64,000 bases of DNA from Owenweeksia sp965214115 (GTDB lineage Bacteria; Bacteroidota; Bacteroidia; Flavobacteriales; Schleiferiaceae): the NCBI GenBank assembly GCA_965214115.1, contig CBDCAU010000007.1, positions 248,001 through 312,000 on the forward strand, in the 5' to 3' direction. Under the pieces are notes generated by a model. The model was not told the DNA's origin and did not search any database. It was given only the letters and a program-made list of their open reading frames with translations. The position numbers and the translations under genes are program-made. Positions 44,632-52,356 of this stretch are shown here, one piece after another. Within the stretch, counting starts at the first letter, position 1. Every line of letters starts with the position of its first letter.

Positions 44632-45318
44632 TTATTCGGAGTAGCATTCTTCACAATCCCCATCAGGTTTAGGGATGGTGGTTAAGTCATAGAAGTTGTC
44701 TGGGCAGTGGGGCGGGCAGGGGTCGCTGTATTCTATGGCCAGATCGCTTTTTAGCTTTCCATTTGTTCCACCAGTTTTGATACCGGCTATTATCATAGTG
44801 CGGTGGCCAGTTTGGCCTGCGGCTGCCTTTGGGTGGGCGGATGGCATCAAAATTATTTCCTTCACCTTTGCCGGAGGCCTTACGGTTACGCCTTCCCCAT
44901 AGATTATATCTTCTAAAAGCGCAACATCGACCCGGTATCCGTAGAGATTTTGGTCATCGCCTGTCTTACAACAGACTTTCAGCTTTGGGCCATTGTCCGT
45001 CGAATACCCTTTGAGTAAATCCTGGGCGAAAGGAGTCCGTGGGTTCTGTGGGTCTTGCTCCCAAGGAATCTTTTCGGAATCATCCAATAATAGAGCCTCG
45101 TCCTTTTTAAGTAGGTGAAGGGACTTTCCGAATACAACTTGAGCTTGATTTTGCTCAGTGGCAACGGCCTTTTCTTGTTGTGGCGTTGCCGGGGCTTTGG
45201 CTTCCTCGGGTTTTTCAGGTTGGTCATCTTCAGAGGTTTCGTTTTTACAGCTAAGTGCCACTAAGAACAAGCAGCCCATCAAGGCGGCTACTGGCTTTAG
45301 GATGTTTTGTGCTTTCAT
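44632..45318 (-). CDS. Lipoprotein paralogue with DPCPPHC motif (operon gene 2)
   Basis: A 228-residue predicted lipoprotein (signal peptide to Cys24 in ALSCKN, then an acidic/Pro linker). The globular part aligns with its upstream neighbour: VFGKS, CCKTGDDQNLYGYRVDVALLEDII, VKEIILMPSAHP, TMIIAG and YSDPCPPHCP. It has three further cysteines, two in a terminal DCEECYSE. The family is unknown to me. The Cys/His clusters could bind a metal or form disulfides. Start at the ATG at 45,318; the frame stays open upstream through the neighbouring gene. Six bases before the membrane gene. Confidence 0.7.
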   Translation of the reverse strand: MKAQNILKPVAALMGCLFLVALSCKNETSEDDQPEKPEEAKAPATPQQEKAVATEQNQAQVVFGKSLHLLKKDEALLLDDSEKIPWEQDPQNPRTPFAQDLLKGYSTDNGPKLKVCCKTGDDQNLYGYRVDVALLEDIIYGEGVTVRPPAKVKEIILMPSAHPKAAAGQTGHRTMIIAGIKTGGTNGKLKSDLAIEYSDPCPPHCPDNFYDLTTIPKPDGDCEECYSE

Positions 45319-45334
45319 TGCATTGGTATTTTGT

Positions 45335-45868
45335 TTATTTCTCTTTGCACATATGAATCTGGTGAGATGGCTGTCCATCTTGATTGAATTCCGCTTCAAA
45401 CGTGGTCGGAGGGCCAGTTTCGCCCAAGAATTTAGTTTGGAACGTACCCACCGCTCCAGGGCAATGTGGTGGACAAGGGTCGCTGTAATCAAGCACGTTG
45501 TCAGTCAAGATATTTCCTTGCTGATCTACCGCCGCTAAGATTAAGGTGAAGGTATCAGAATTAGGATTCTGGGCAGGCATTAATATAACCTCGGCCACGT
45601 CTCTATGCGCCAACGGCCCGCCTTGAGGCGAAACGATTCTTGACACCAAGTTTTGTAGTTCAGATGCATTTATGCGAAAACCAAAACAATTAGCTACATC
45701 TCCAAAACAATCCACAGCCTCTATTCTTTTGGCTGTATTGTTGGAGTGCTGGGCAATCCACTCTTTGGCCAGACCCCACCCGATTGAGCCACTCATAGCT
45801 CTGGTTGAAGTAGAGTTTATTTGATTAATTGACTTTCCGAAAACGGCATTTTTACTTTGATTTGACAT
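45335..45868 (-). CDS. DPCPPHC-motif protein, non-lipidated paralogue (operon gene 1)
   Basis: A 177-residue protein starting MSNQSKNAVFGKS; no signal peptide, so probably cytoplasmic unless exported otherwise. It shares VFGKS, CFGDVANCFGFRINASELQNLV, VAEVILMPAQNP, FTLILAAVD and DYSDPCPPHCP with the next gene, so the two are paralogues with one copy lipidated. Later residues carry a further Cys in HMCKEK. First gene behind the 45,899-45,931 promoter. The extra 25 upstream codons of the frame overlap that promoter and are rejected. Confidence 0.68.
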   Translation of the reverse strand: MSNQSKNAVFGKSINQINSTSTRAMSGSIGWGLAKEWIAQHSNNTAKRIEAVDCFGDVANCFGFRINASELQNLVSRIVSPQGGPLAHRDVAEVILMPAQNPNSDTFTLILAAVDQQGNILTDNVLDYSDPCPPHCPGAVGTFQTKFLGETGPPTTFEAEFNQDGQPSHQIHMCKEK

Positions 45869-45898
45869 TGCGTTTAAATTTTTAGTGAAACAACTCCG

Positions 45899-45931
45899 CA
45901 AACCTACCACCATAATCCCCTCACTGCCAAA
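45899..45931 (-). promoter_or_regulatory. Promoter of the DPCPPHC/two-component operon
   Basis: On the minus strand TTTG (45,928-45,931) is followed by 21 bases and then TAGGTTTG (45,899-45,906), matching both Bacteroidota elements at about the usual spacing. The start of transcription would be near 45,890, about 20 bases before the first ATG. The clearest promoter in the window. Confidence 0.6.
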
Positions 45932-46102
45932 CCAAAAGCGCAAAAACAGGGTTTTTCCCCTATGCCGCTGACGGGTTTTTCCTATAAAAAATACTAGGTC
46001 TTAATCTGCGATGAAAATTAGAAAGCGAACAATATTGGGAATCTACCGCGCTTTGCCTATCCAAATTTAGAGTAGGGCTATTAGGAAACTTTTGGAAAGA
46101 AA

Positions 46103-47272
46103 TCACAGCCGCTTCCTGACGATCCAAAACGCCATCCAAGCGGTGATCAACATCACGAAAGCCGAGACTTCAAACGGCAGCCAAACGGCGAGGCCATAGA
46201 AAAAACCGCCCAAAATGGGCCCGACAATCCGAGATAGCGCGCCCACCGATTGCGCCAGGCCGAGGATTTTGCCCTGCTCGTGTTTCTCGGCATTCTGCGA
46301 AAGCAGACTGGAAAGCGTGGGCGTGAAAAAAGCGTTGCCAAACGAAATGAAAAGCAGGCCGATCAATTCCAAACTCCAGAACAAAGAGGGCGGCACCAGC
46401 GGCATACTGGCGAGGCCGATGGCCATCAAAAAATTGCCGGTGATAAACAGCCGCCGCTCGCCAAACCACTTGGTGAACTTGCCGATGAGCGTACCTTGGA
46501 TGATCACCACCGAAAAACCGATGAAGGCGAAAACGTAGCCGATCTGCGCTTCGGTGAGTCCGTATTTGTCTGTCCACAAAAGGGAGGAGGTAATTTGCAT
46601 CATCGAAAAAGCGGCGAGGAAAACGAACTGGATCAACAGAAAACTGCGGATTTTCACGCGCGGAATCACGGCGCGCAATTCCGAAAGGGGATTGGTGAAA
46701 AGCTTGGAATTAGGATTTTTTTCTTGTAAAGACTCGGGCAATAGAAAATAGGCGAGAATCAAATTGAAAACGGACAGCACCGCCGCGACGTAGCCCACCC
46801 ATTCAATCCCATAATGCGTTTTGAGAAAACCGCCCAGCGGCGGCCCAAAGATGAAGCCCAGCCCAAAGGCCGCGCCGATGATGCCGAAGTTTTTCGCACG
46901 GTCTTTCGGCTCGGTGATGTCGCTGATAAAAGCCTGCGCCGCGCTGATATTGGCCGCGCCGATGCCCGCGATGATGCGCGCGGCAAAAAGCAAAGCGATG
47001 GAAACCGCATTGGCCAGCATTACATACGAGGCGGCCATTATAATAATGCTGGTTAGGATGACCGGCCGCCTCCCAATCCGGTCGCTGAGGCCGCCCCAAA
47101 ATGGCGCGAACAGAAACTGCGCCCCGCTGAAACTGGCGCCGATCAAACCGATGGTCAACCCGCTGGCGCCCAGTTCATCGGCATAAATCGGCAGGATGGG
47201 GATGATGATGCCGAAACCCATCAAATCCAAAAAAATGGTGACGAAAAGAACGGTGATGGGCGATTTTTTCAC
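46103..47272 (-). CDS. MFS transporter, TetA/drug-H+ antiporter-like
   Basis: A 389-residue membrane transporter with 12 predicted TMs. The loop GGLSDRIGRRPV is the MFS motif A; FGIIIPILPIYADELG and AFGLGFIFGPPLGGFL (motif C region) fit the DHA1/TetA drug-efflux type. The start is the GTG at 47,272, beginning VKKSPITVLFV; the upstream in-frame part is the 14-bp repeat array (47,300-47,355) and is not real. Function: probably efflux of small molecules; the substrate is unknown. Alone in its unit. Confidence 0.87.
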   Translation of the reverse strand: MKKSPITVLFVTIFLDLMGFGIIIPILPIYADELGASGLTIGLIGASFSGAQFLFAPFWGGLSDRIGRRPVILTSIIIMAASYVMLANAVSIALLFAARIIAGIGAANISAAQAFISDITEPKDRAKNFGIIGAAFGLGFIFGPPLGGFLKTHYGIEWVGYVAAVLSVFNLILAYFLLPESLQEKNPNSKLFTNPLSELRAVIPRVKIRSFLLIQFVFLAAFSMMQITSSLLWTDKYGLTEAQIGYVFAFIGFSVVIIQGTLIGKFTKWFGERRLFITGNFLMAIGLASMPLVPPSLFWSLELIGLLFISFGNAFFTPTLSSLLSQNAEKHEQGKILGLAQSVGALSRIVGPILGGFFYGLAVWLPFEVSAFVMLITAWMAFWIVRKRL

Positions 47273-47299
47273 GGGGCGAAGGTAGAGACGGGAGGAATT

Positions 47300-47355
47300 G
47301 GCAGTTTGCAGTCGGCAATTTGCAATCGGCGGTATGCAATTGGCAGATTGCAATC
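47300..47355. repeat. Four 14-bp tandem repeats built of alternating 7-mers
   Basis: Four imperfect units GGCAGTTTGCAGTC, GGCAATTTGCAATC, GGCGGTATGCAATT, GGCAGATTGCAATC in the gap between the MFS gene and rnz. They are a third short tandem array in the window with a multiple-of-seven period, alongside those at 62.4 kb. Confidence 0.75.
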
Positions 47356-47461
47356 TGTCGCGCTTGTCGTGGTGGGTTGGGTAGAGATGGATTACCCATT
47401 GTGCATTAGGAAGTATTGCGCCGTGACTTTAGCCCGGCGAAATGGAAAACCACCTCTCGGC

Positions 47462-47475
47462 TGGGCTTTAGCCCA
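47462..47475. repeat. GGGCTTTAGCCC palindrome
   Basis: TGGGCT-TT-AGCCCA, with a partial copy (TTTAGCCCGG) at 47,428-47,437. A longer relative (CAGGGCT/AGCCCTG arms) lies at 12,620-12,635 in the broken lipase. These look like one interspersed palindromic family. Confidence 0.5.
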
Positions 47476-47540
47476 ATTTAAATTTCAGCTTTGCTTTTCC
47501 CAAGTTCAAACCCGTGGAAAAGACTTCCATTATCGCCGAT

Positions 47541-48491
47541 TTAAAGTTGTTTTTCCGTTTTCAAGCTCTCTCTCTTTGTCATTTTGAAAACCGTATTTTC
47601 ATTCGCCAAATGCGTTTTTGAGAAAATGGATTTCGCTTCATTCAACAAAGTATCCAGCTCCTCATATCGAATCGAAAAATGCCCGATCAGCAAATGGGCA
47701 ACCCCGCATTTTTTGGCAATTGCGGCCGCTTGGCTCGCGGTGGAATGTGAGGTTTTTTTGGCGCGAGCCAAATGTTCGTCTGCAAAAGTAGCTTCGTGAT
47801 AGAGCAAATCCGGCTGAATGCCAAGCAGTTCCGGTAAATTTTCCAGCGGCAGGGTGTCTGTGCAAAATGCGTAACTCAAAGGTGGGCTGGGCGGGGTCGT
47901 CAGTTTTTGATTGGGAATCACCTGGCCGTTTTCATTCGTCCAGTCCGCGCCTCTTTTGATATGTTTGATTTCTGAGAAGGGGATGGAATGTTCCTCCAAA
48001 ACCTCTTTGCGAAAATGGCGCGGGCGCTCTTTTTCCAAAAATAAAAACCCGCAAACGGGCAAGCTATGCTGTAACGGAACCGAAAAAACCTGCACCGCTT
48101 TGTCTTCAAAAATGAGTTCTTTCCCATCAAAATGCAAGGGATGGAAGGTGATTGGAAATTTCAATTTTGCCCCCGAAATGTCCAGCGAAAGGTCAATGAA
48201 CCTTTCCAAATCAGGCGGGCCGTAAATGTGCATTTCCTTTTTTCGGTCGAGAAGATGCAAGCTGGTCAAAAGCGGCACCAATCCAAAAATATGGTCGCCG
48301 TGGAGATGGGAAATCAGGATGTGATTGATGCGCCCAAAACCGACTTTGTTGCGCCGCAGTTGCACTTGCGTGCCCTCGCCGCAATCCACCAAAAAATGGC
48401 GGTTGGCCAAAGTCACAAACTGCGAAGTGGGATTGCGGTTGGCGGTAGGCACCGCCGAGTTGGAGCCAAGGACGGTTACCGAAAGTTGCAT
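47541..48491 (-). CDS. rnz: Ribonuclease Z
   Basis: A 316-residue metallo-beta-lactamase-fold endonuclease that removes the 3' trailer of tRNA precursors. The metal motif is SHLHGDH, with supporting residues in LLYHEATFADEHLA and HLLIGHFSIRYE; LGSNSAVPTANRNPTSQ is the typical N-terminus. The length fits the short RNase Z form. Its ATG directly abuts the TAG of the T9SS gene upstream, so the two share a transcript. Confidence 0.94.
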   Translation of the reverse strand: MQLSVTVLGSNSAVPTANRNPTSQFVTLANRHFLVDCGEGTQVQLRRNKVGFGRINHILISHLHGDHIFGLVPLLTSLHLLDRKKEMHIYGPPDLERFIDLSLDISGAKLKFPITFHPLHFDGKELIFEDKAVQVFSVPLQHSLPVCGFLFLEKERPRHFRKEVLEEHSIPFSEIKHIKRGADWTNENGQVIPNQKLTTPPSPPLSYAFCTDTLPLENLPELLGIQPDLLYHEATFADEHLARAKKTSHSTASQAAAIAKKCGVAHLLIGHFSIRYEELDTLLNEAKSIFSKTHLANENTVFKMTKRESLKTEKQL

Positions 48492-49253
48492 CTATCGGCT
48501 GATGGTAAAACGCCCGGAGAAATTTGTTTCGCCGCCGCGCAAACTGTAAACATAAACGCCTGGCGCAAAATTTCGGGTGTTGATTTCCAAACGGTTGCTG
48601 CCGTTGGTCAAGTTCACGGCTTTTTCCAAAATGGTTGTCCCAATAATGCTCGTTACGGTCAGTTTTGCAGAGTAGGACTTTTGGTTGTCAAAATTCAGAA
48701 AAACCTTGTCCGCTGCGGGGTTTGGGAATACGCGCGGGGTTGGGTTTAGGCCGCTTTGTTCCTTCAAGCCGATGTTGCCTTGCGTTACGAAATAGTAGCC
48801 GCCCAGCGTGTCGCGCACCGTGGCCGAACCGCCGCCCAAGTCAATATTATAGGCAATGGCCACACGCAACTCAATTGAATCTGGGACGAAGGGCGTGCCT
48901 GACATCACCGCGCAGCCGAAGCTATCACCAAGAAATTCGCAATTTGAAGTATTGCATTGCAGGGTAAATCCCGCTGGCAAATTCAGCAAAGAATCCAACC
49001 GGACAAAGTTGATATCGGCGGTTTGCCCACCGATGCTGCTGTCTTTCGGCACTTTGAAATTCAACACCTCCGAATAGGGCTGAAACGCTTGGGCGTAAGG
49101 CAAAATTACGATGGGGTCGCCGTTTACGGTATCAAAGCGGCTGCCCATCGGGGGAGTGATTACGTTTTTAAAAGTGGTGTCGGGCGTGCACTGCGCACTA
49201 ATTTCCGCGAAAGCGAAAAAAGAGAAAAGCGAAAGGAATAAAAATTTTTTCAT
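48492..49253 (-). CDS. Secreted protein with type A T9SS sorting domain
   Basis: A 253-residue exported protein. Start at the ATG at 49,253, giving a signal peptide (FLFLSLFSFFAFAEISA, then Q). The middle (GYSRFDTV-like region, SNCEFLGDSFGCAVMSGTPF) has no domain I recognise, with four cysteines that may form disulfides. The end (RVFPNPAADKVFLNFDN, PGVYVYSLRGGE) is a type A T9SS sorting domain. It ends in TAG and abuts rnz without a gap, an odd pairing of a secreted protein with a housekeeping RNase. Confidence 0.8.
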   Translation of the reverse strand: MKKFLFLSLFSFFAFAEISAQCTPDTTFKNVITPPMGSRFDTVNGDPIVILPYAQAFQPYSEVLNFKVPKDSSIGGQTADINFVRLDSLLNLPAGFTLQCNTSNCEFLGDSFGCAVMSGTPFVPDSIELRVAIAYNIDLGGGSATVRDTLGGYYFVTQGNIGLKEQSGLNPTPRVFPNPAADKVFLNFDNQKSYSAKLTVTSIIGTTILEKAVNLTNGSNRLEINTRNFAPGVYVYSLRGGETNFSGRFTISR

Positions 49254-49332
49254 TGGAAAATGGGGGATAGGATTCAAAAACACAACTGCCCAACAACAAT
49301 AATTGTTCCTCGCCGTTTGGGGGCGCTTTCCA

Positions 49333-50274
49333 TTAGTTGGGGACTGCCGTGCCCATTTTCGCGGCTAGCAAATAAAGCACCGCCATCCGAATGGCCACGC
49401 CATTTTCCACTTGGTTCAGGATAATCGAATAGTCGCTGTCCGCCACTTCGCTGGTGATTTCCACGCCACGGTTTATCGGGCCGGGGTGCATCACCGTTAT
49501 TTCTTTTTTGAGATTTTCCAACATTGGCAAAGTCAGCCCAAACTGCTGGGTGTATTCGCGGGTGCTGGGGAAATATTTCAAATCCTGCCGCTCGTGTTGC
49601 ACCCGCAGCATATTGGCAATGTCAGCCCATTCCAAACTGTCCTGCAAATCGTGGCTCACTTCCACGCCTAAAGTGTGGATATATTTGGGAATCAAAGTGG
49701 TGGGGCCGCAAACCCGTACTTCCGCGCCCAGCTTTTGCAAACAGAAAATATTGGAAAGCGCCACCCGCGAATGCAAAATGTCGCCGACAATCACCACTTT
49801 TTTGCCTTGCAAATCACCGCGCTTTTCGCGGATGGAATAAGCGTCCAAAAGCGCTTGGGTGGGATGTTCGTGCGCGCCGTCGCCCGCGTTTATAATAATG
49901 CTGTCCACATTTTTGGAAAGGAAAACCGCCGCGCCGGGGTTCGGGTGGCGCATCACCACCATATCCACTTTCATCGACAAAATATTATTGACGGTGTCGA
50001 TTAAAGTCTCGCCTTTTTTTACAGATGACGAAGCCGCCGAAAAATTGATGACATCCGCCGAAAGGCGTTTTTCGGCGAGTTCAAAACTGAGCTTGGTGCG
50101 GGTGCTGTTTTCATAAAAAATATTCGCGATGGTAATATCGCGTAAGGAAGGCACTTTTTTGATGGGCCGGTTCAGCACTTCCTTGAATTCGTCGGCCGTT
50201 TTAAAAATCAGTTCAATGTCCTCTTTTTCAAGGTTTTGGATGCCCAAAAGATGGTTCACGCTTAGTTCGCTCAT
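49333..50274 (-). CDS. pyrB: Aspartate carbamoyltransferase catalytic subunit
   Basis: A 313-residue enzyme that makes carbamoyl-aspartate in pyrimidine synthesis. ENSTRTKLSFE (STRT at residues 57-60) binds carbamoyl phosphate, HPTQALLDAYSI the second site, and MHPGPINRGVEI the C-terminal active-site loop. The length is the catalytic-chain size; no pyrI regulatory chain is seen. Start at the ATG at 50,274, overlapping the pyrR stop by four bases; the longer frame overlaps pyrR further. Confidence 0.95.
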   Translation of the reverse strand: MSELSVNHLLGIQNLEKEDIELIFKTADEFKEVLNRPIKKVPSLRDITIANIFYENSTRTKLSFELAEKRLSADVINFSAASSSVKKGETLIDTVNNILSMKVDMVVMRHPNPGAAVFLSKNVDSIIINAGDGAHEHPTQALLDAYSIREKRGDLQGKKVVIVGDILHSRVALSNIFCLQKLGAEVRVCGPTTLIPKYIHTLGVEVSHDLQDSLEWADIANMLRVQHERQDLKYFPSTREYTQQFGLTLPMLENLKKEITVMHPGPINRGVEITSEVADSDYSIILNQVENGVAIRMAVLYLLAAKMGTAVPN

Positions 50275-50819
50275 TCTTCGGGTTTTAGTAAAAATACGGT
50301 GTCGGATTTCGCGCCGTCCTCGCCCGCCCATTGCACTTTTACACGCTGCGAGGCCAGCGAATCCACGCGCTTTCCAGTGTAATCCGGTTGGATGGGAAGT
50401 TGGCGCGAAAAGCGGCGATCAATCAAAACCATAAGTTCGATTTCGGCAGGGCGGCCAAAGCTGTGTACTGCGTCCAGCGCGGAACGGACGCTGCGGCCGG
50501 TGTACAAAACATCGTCCACAAACACCACTTTCTGGTTTTCCAAAAGATGGTCCACCCGCGTTTTGTTGGGCGAAAGGGGCGAGGTGCGCCGCCGGAAATC
50601 ATCACGGAAAAACGTGATGTCCATCTCGCCCGTGCGCAGGTTTTCCGCACCGTTCTCCTTCAGTTTTTCAATGATTTTTTCCAAAAAGAAAACCCCGCGC
50701 GGCTGCAGCCCAATCAGCACCGTTTGCGAGAAATCGCCGTGGTTTTCAATCAGTTGGCAAGCCAGCCGGTTCAGGATGATGTGGAGGGAAGAAGCGTTGA
50801 GCAGTTCTTTTTGGGTCAT
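50271..50819 (-). CDS. pyrR: PyrR, pyrimidine regulator / uracil phosphoribosyltransferase
   Basis: A 182-residue protein of the phosphoribosyltransferase fold. FVDDVLYTGRSVRSALDA is the PRPP-binding loop, and LIDRRFSRQLPIQPDYTGK belongs to the PyrR family. In Gram-positives it binds pyr mRNA and causes attenuation; here it heads a pyrR-pyrB unit. No attenuator hairpin is evident upstream; a -7 box TAAATTTG is at 50,837-50,844. RNA binding is family knowledge, not seen. Confidence 0.92.
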   Translation of the reverse strand: MTQKELLNASSLHIILNRLACQLIENHGDFSQTVLIGLQPRGVFFLEKIIEKLKENGAENLRTGEMDITFFRDDFRRRTSPLSPNKTRVDHLLENQKVVFVDDVLYTGRSVRSALDAVHSFGRPAEIELMVLIDRRFSRQLPIQPDYTGKRVDSLASQRVKVQWAGEDGAKSDTVFLLKPEE

Positions 50820-50836
50820 CGCTTTTTTGGATTGGG

Positions 50837-50844
50837 CAAATTTA
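50837..50844 (-). promoter_or_regulatory. Candidate -7 element for pyrR-pyrB
   Basis: TAAATTTG on the minus strand, 18 bases before the pyrR ATG. No -33 element visible, and the short leader leaves no room for a PyrR attenuator. Confidence 0.4.
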
Positions 50845-50949
50845 GGGATTGGGTGGGAAATTTAATTTTGGGTTGGGAACGAGTTGTTCCCGATAGATAT
50901 CGGGACTCGCGCTAGCAAGGAAAAATAATTCAAGTTTAACGATGAACGG

Positions 50950-51951
50950 CTAATCTTGTATACACCTAATACACAGCCCCAACTCTTTGAAGGTGGGGTC
51001 CTCATTTATAAAAGAATTATCAGAAAACAAATATCTAAAAATGGGACTGCCAAGAGAATCGGAAGAAGTCCACCAATCAGCGTATTCGTTATTTTGAAAC
51101 TGAAACGAGCCATCACGGAAACGATAATTGGTTGGGTAGGCAGAAAAGCCAAAATCATCGGTGCCATTGCCACTGTTTGCCCAACCTACTGTTGATTTAA
51201 GCGCTTCACCTTCCTTTCCGCTAAATCCATTTTGGCTCAAATAACTTTCAAGATTTCCCCAATCTGCAGAAGTTGGCACGTGCCACCCTTGTGGACAGGG
51301 GTTTTTTCCACCATTTGAACTTGGGTTCACTACATACCAATTGTATAGTGCACCGTCGTCCTCGTATGTTTGTCGATTGTTATCGTACCAACAATAGGCT
51401 GGAGAATTGGTATTTTGCCAATCAAATTCAACTAAAGATATTGGGGTTCCATCATTATATTTAGTTGTCTTCAAATTTTCTGCAAACCACACTTGATTGC
51501 CAATTACTACTGTTTCGTAGTTATTGCCATCGCCATCTTGCGCTTCTCTTTTTGTGGTGAAACTGAATGCACTTCCGTAGGCCGTCCCGTTTTCGTTGGT
51601 CGCATAAGCCCTTACAAAATAGGTAGTGCTTGGGCTGAGGTCAGTCATTTCACTCAGGTAGCCGCCCACACCTTGGCCGTCTGAGGTTTTATCATCATCA
51701 ATGGTTGGGTCGCCGTCCGTATCCCAGCATACGCCCCTTGCTGTGACCAAAAAGCCGTTGTCCGCTCCAATGGCGCCACCGCTGGTGGCTGAGTTTTTCG
51801 TAATGTCAAAAGGCTGCGCCGTTTCTATTACGGGAAGTGGCCCTTTCGGTTCGTCTCGGCCATCGTCATCGTTATTGTCTTTTTTGCAGGCGGTTAAAAC
51901 AACGATTGAGAAGAGAATTAACGTTTGAAAAGCAGAAGCGAATCTTGTCAT
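50950..51951 (-). CDS. Lipoprotein with Fibrobacter succinogenes major paralogous (FISUMP) domain
   Basis: A 333-residue predicted lipoprotein (Cys22 in VVLTACKK, then a KDNNDDDGRDE linker). Next comes a fibronectin-III-like part (TARGVCWDTDG, SPSTTYFVRAYATNENGTAYGS), then the FISUMP domain: VVIGNQVWFAENLKTTKYNDG, ALYNWYVVNPSS, GWHVPTSADWGNLESYL, STVGWANSGNGTDDFGFSAYP and the final LCIRCI. Function unknown, but such proteins are surface-exposed in Fibrobacteres-Bacteroidetes. Start at the ATG at 51,951; earlier frame positions reach into the promoter. Confidence 0.88.
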   Translation of the reverse strand: MTRFASAFQTLILFSIVVLTACKKDNNDDDGRDEPKGPLPVIETAQPFDITKNSATSGGAIGADNGFLVTARGVCWDTDGDPTIDDDKTSDGQGVGGYLSEMTDLSPSTTYFVRAYATNENGTAYGSAFSFTTKREAQDGDGNNYETVVIGNQVWFAENLKTTKYNDGTPISLVEFDWQNTNSPAYCWYDNNRQTYEDDGALYNWYVVNPSSNGGKNPCPQGWHVPTSADWGNLESYLSQNGFSGKEGEALKSTVGWANSGNGTDDFGFSAYPTNYRFRDGSFQFQNNEYADWWTSSDSLGSPIFRYLFSDNSFINEDPTFKELGLCIRCIQD

Positions 51952-51968
51952 TTTAATGTGAGTTTGCG

Positions 51969-51999
51969 CAAATATAGCCAGCGATTGAGCTTGTTTAAA
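51969..51999 (-). promoter_or_regulatory. Candidate promoter of the FISUMP lipoprotein
   Basis: TATATTTG at 51,969-51,976 with TTTA (one base off TTTG) 19 bases upstream. The leader would be about 15 bases. Confidence 0.5.
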
Positions 52000-52008
52000 T
52001 ACCGATCG

Positions 52009-52033
52009 TGGCACGAGTTGCAAACTCGTGCCA
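52009..52033. repeat. REP-like perfect palindrome with GGCACGAGTT arms
   Basis: Perfect 11-bp arms TGGCACGAGTT / AACTCGTGCCA around GCA. A near copy is at 53,235-53,259, and the two bracket the decayed Rpn genes. Other relatives with CCCGAT/ATCGGG arms lie at 50,889-50,904 and 61,265-61,280. Confidence 0.75.
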
Positions 52034-52053
52034 GCGCGGGGATGGCGACTGAA

Positions 52054-52287
52054 TTATAATTCTTTCACCTCTTCCATTTTCAGTTCGGTGCATTCTACGA
52101 TGAGTTCCAAAGAGTACCCTTTTTCTTTCATTTTTTTGGCTACGCGAATGGGAATTTTTTTGCAACCTCCACTCGCTTCTTCGAAACCCTCCTGAAATCC
52201 TTCTTTGAATCCTTCCATCCAACTGGTTTTGAGGATACTATGATTATCCCATTCAATTTTCTGTCTCTGTTGCTCTTCGGTCAGCAT
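52054..52287 (-). pseudogene. C-terminal remnant of an Rpn-type nuclease gene
   Basis: A 77-residue open frame whose content (EWDNHSILKTSWMEGFKEGFQEG, then IRVAKKMKEKGYSLELIVECTELKMEEVKEL) matches only the C-terminal tail of the next gene (HWDNYSVRKTAIEEGREEG, ILIAKKMKKDGLPLDFIIKYTGLTKEEVEKL). The catalytic part is missing. It could be a stand-alone tail module, but a truncated tandem duplicate is simpler. Confidence 0.65.
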
Positions 52288-52356
52288 TTTGATTTTAATT
52301 TTTGGGATTGGATTTTGGGGTGGTTCGGGACATCCATTCGTAGTGATTTCGGACGC

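Noticed and set aside
47273..47353. N-terminal extension of the MFS transporter
   Set aside because: The extra residues are encoded by the 14-bp repeat array, and the transporter's first TM follows directly after the GTG at 47,272.
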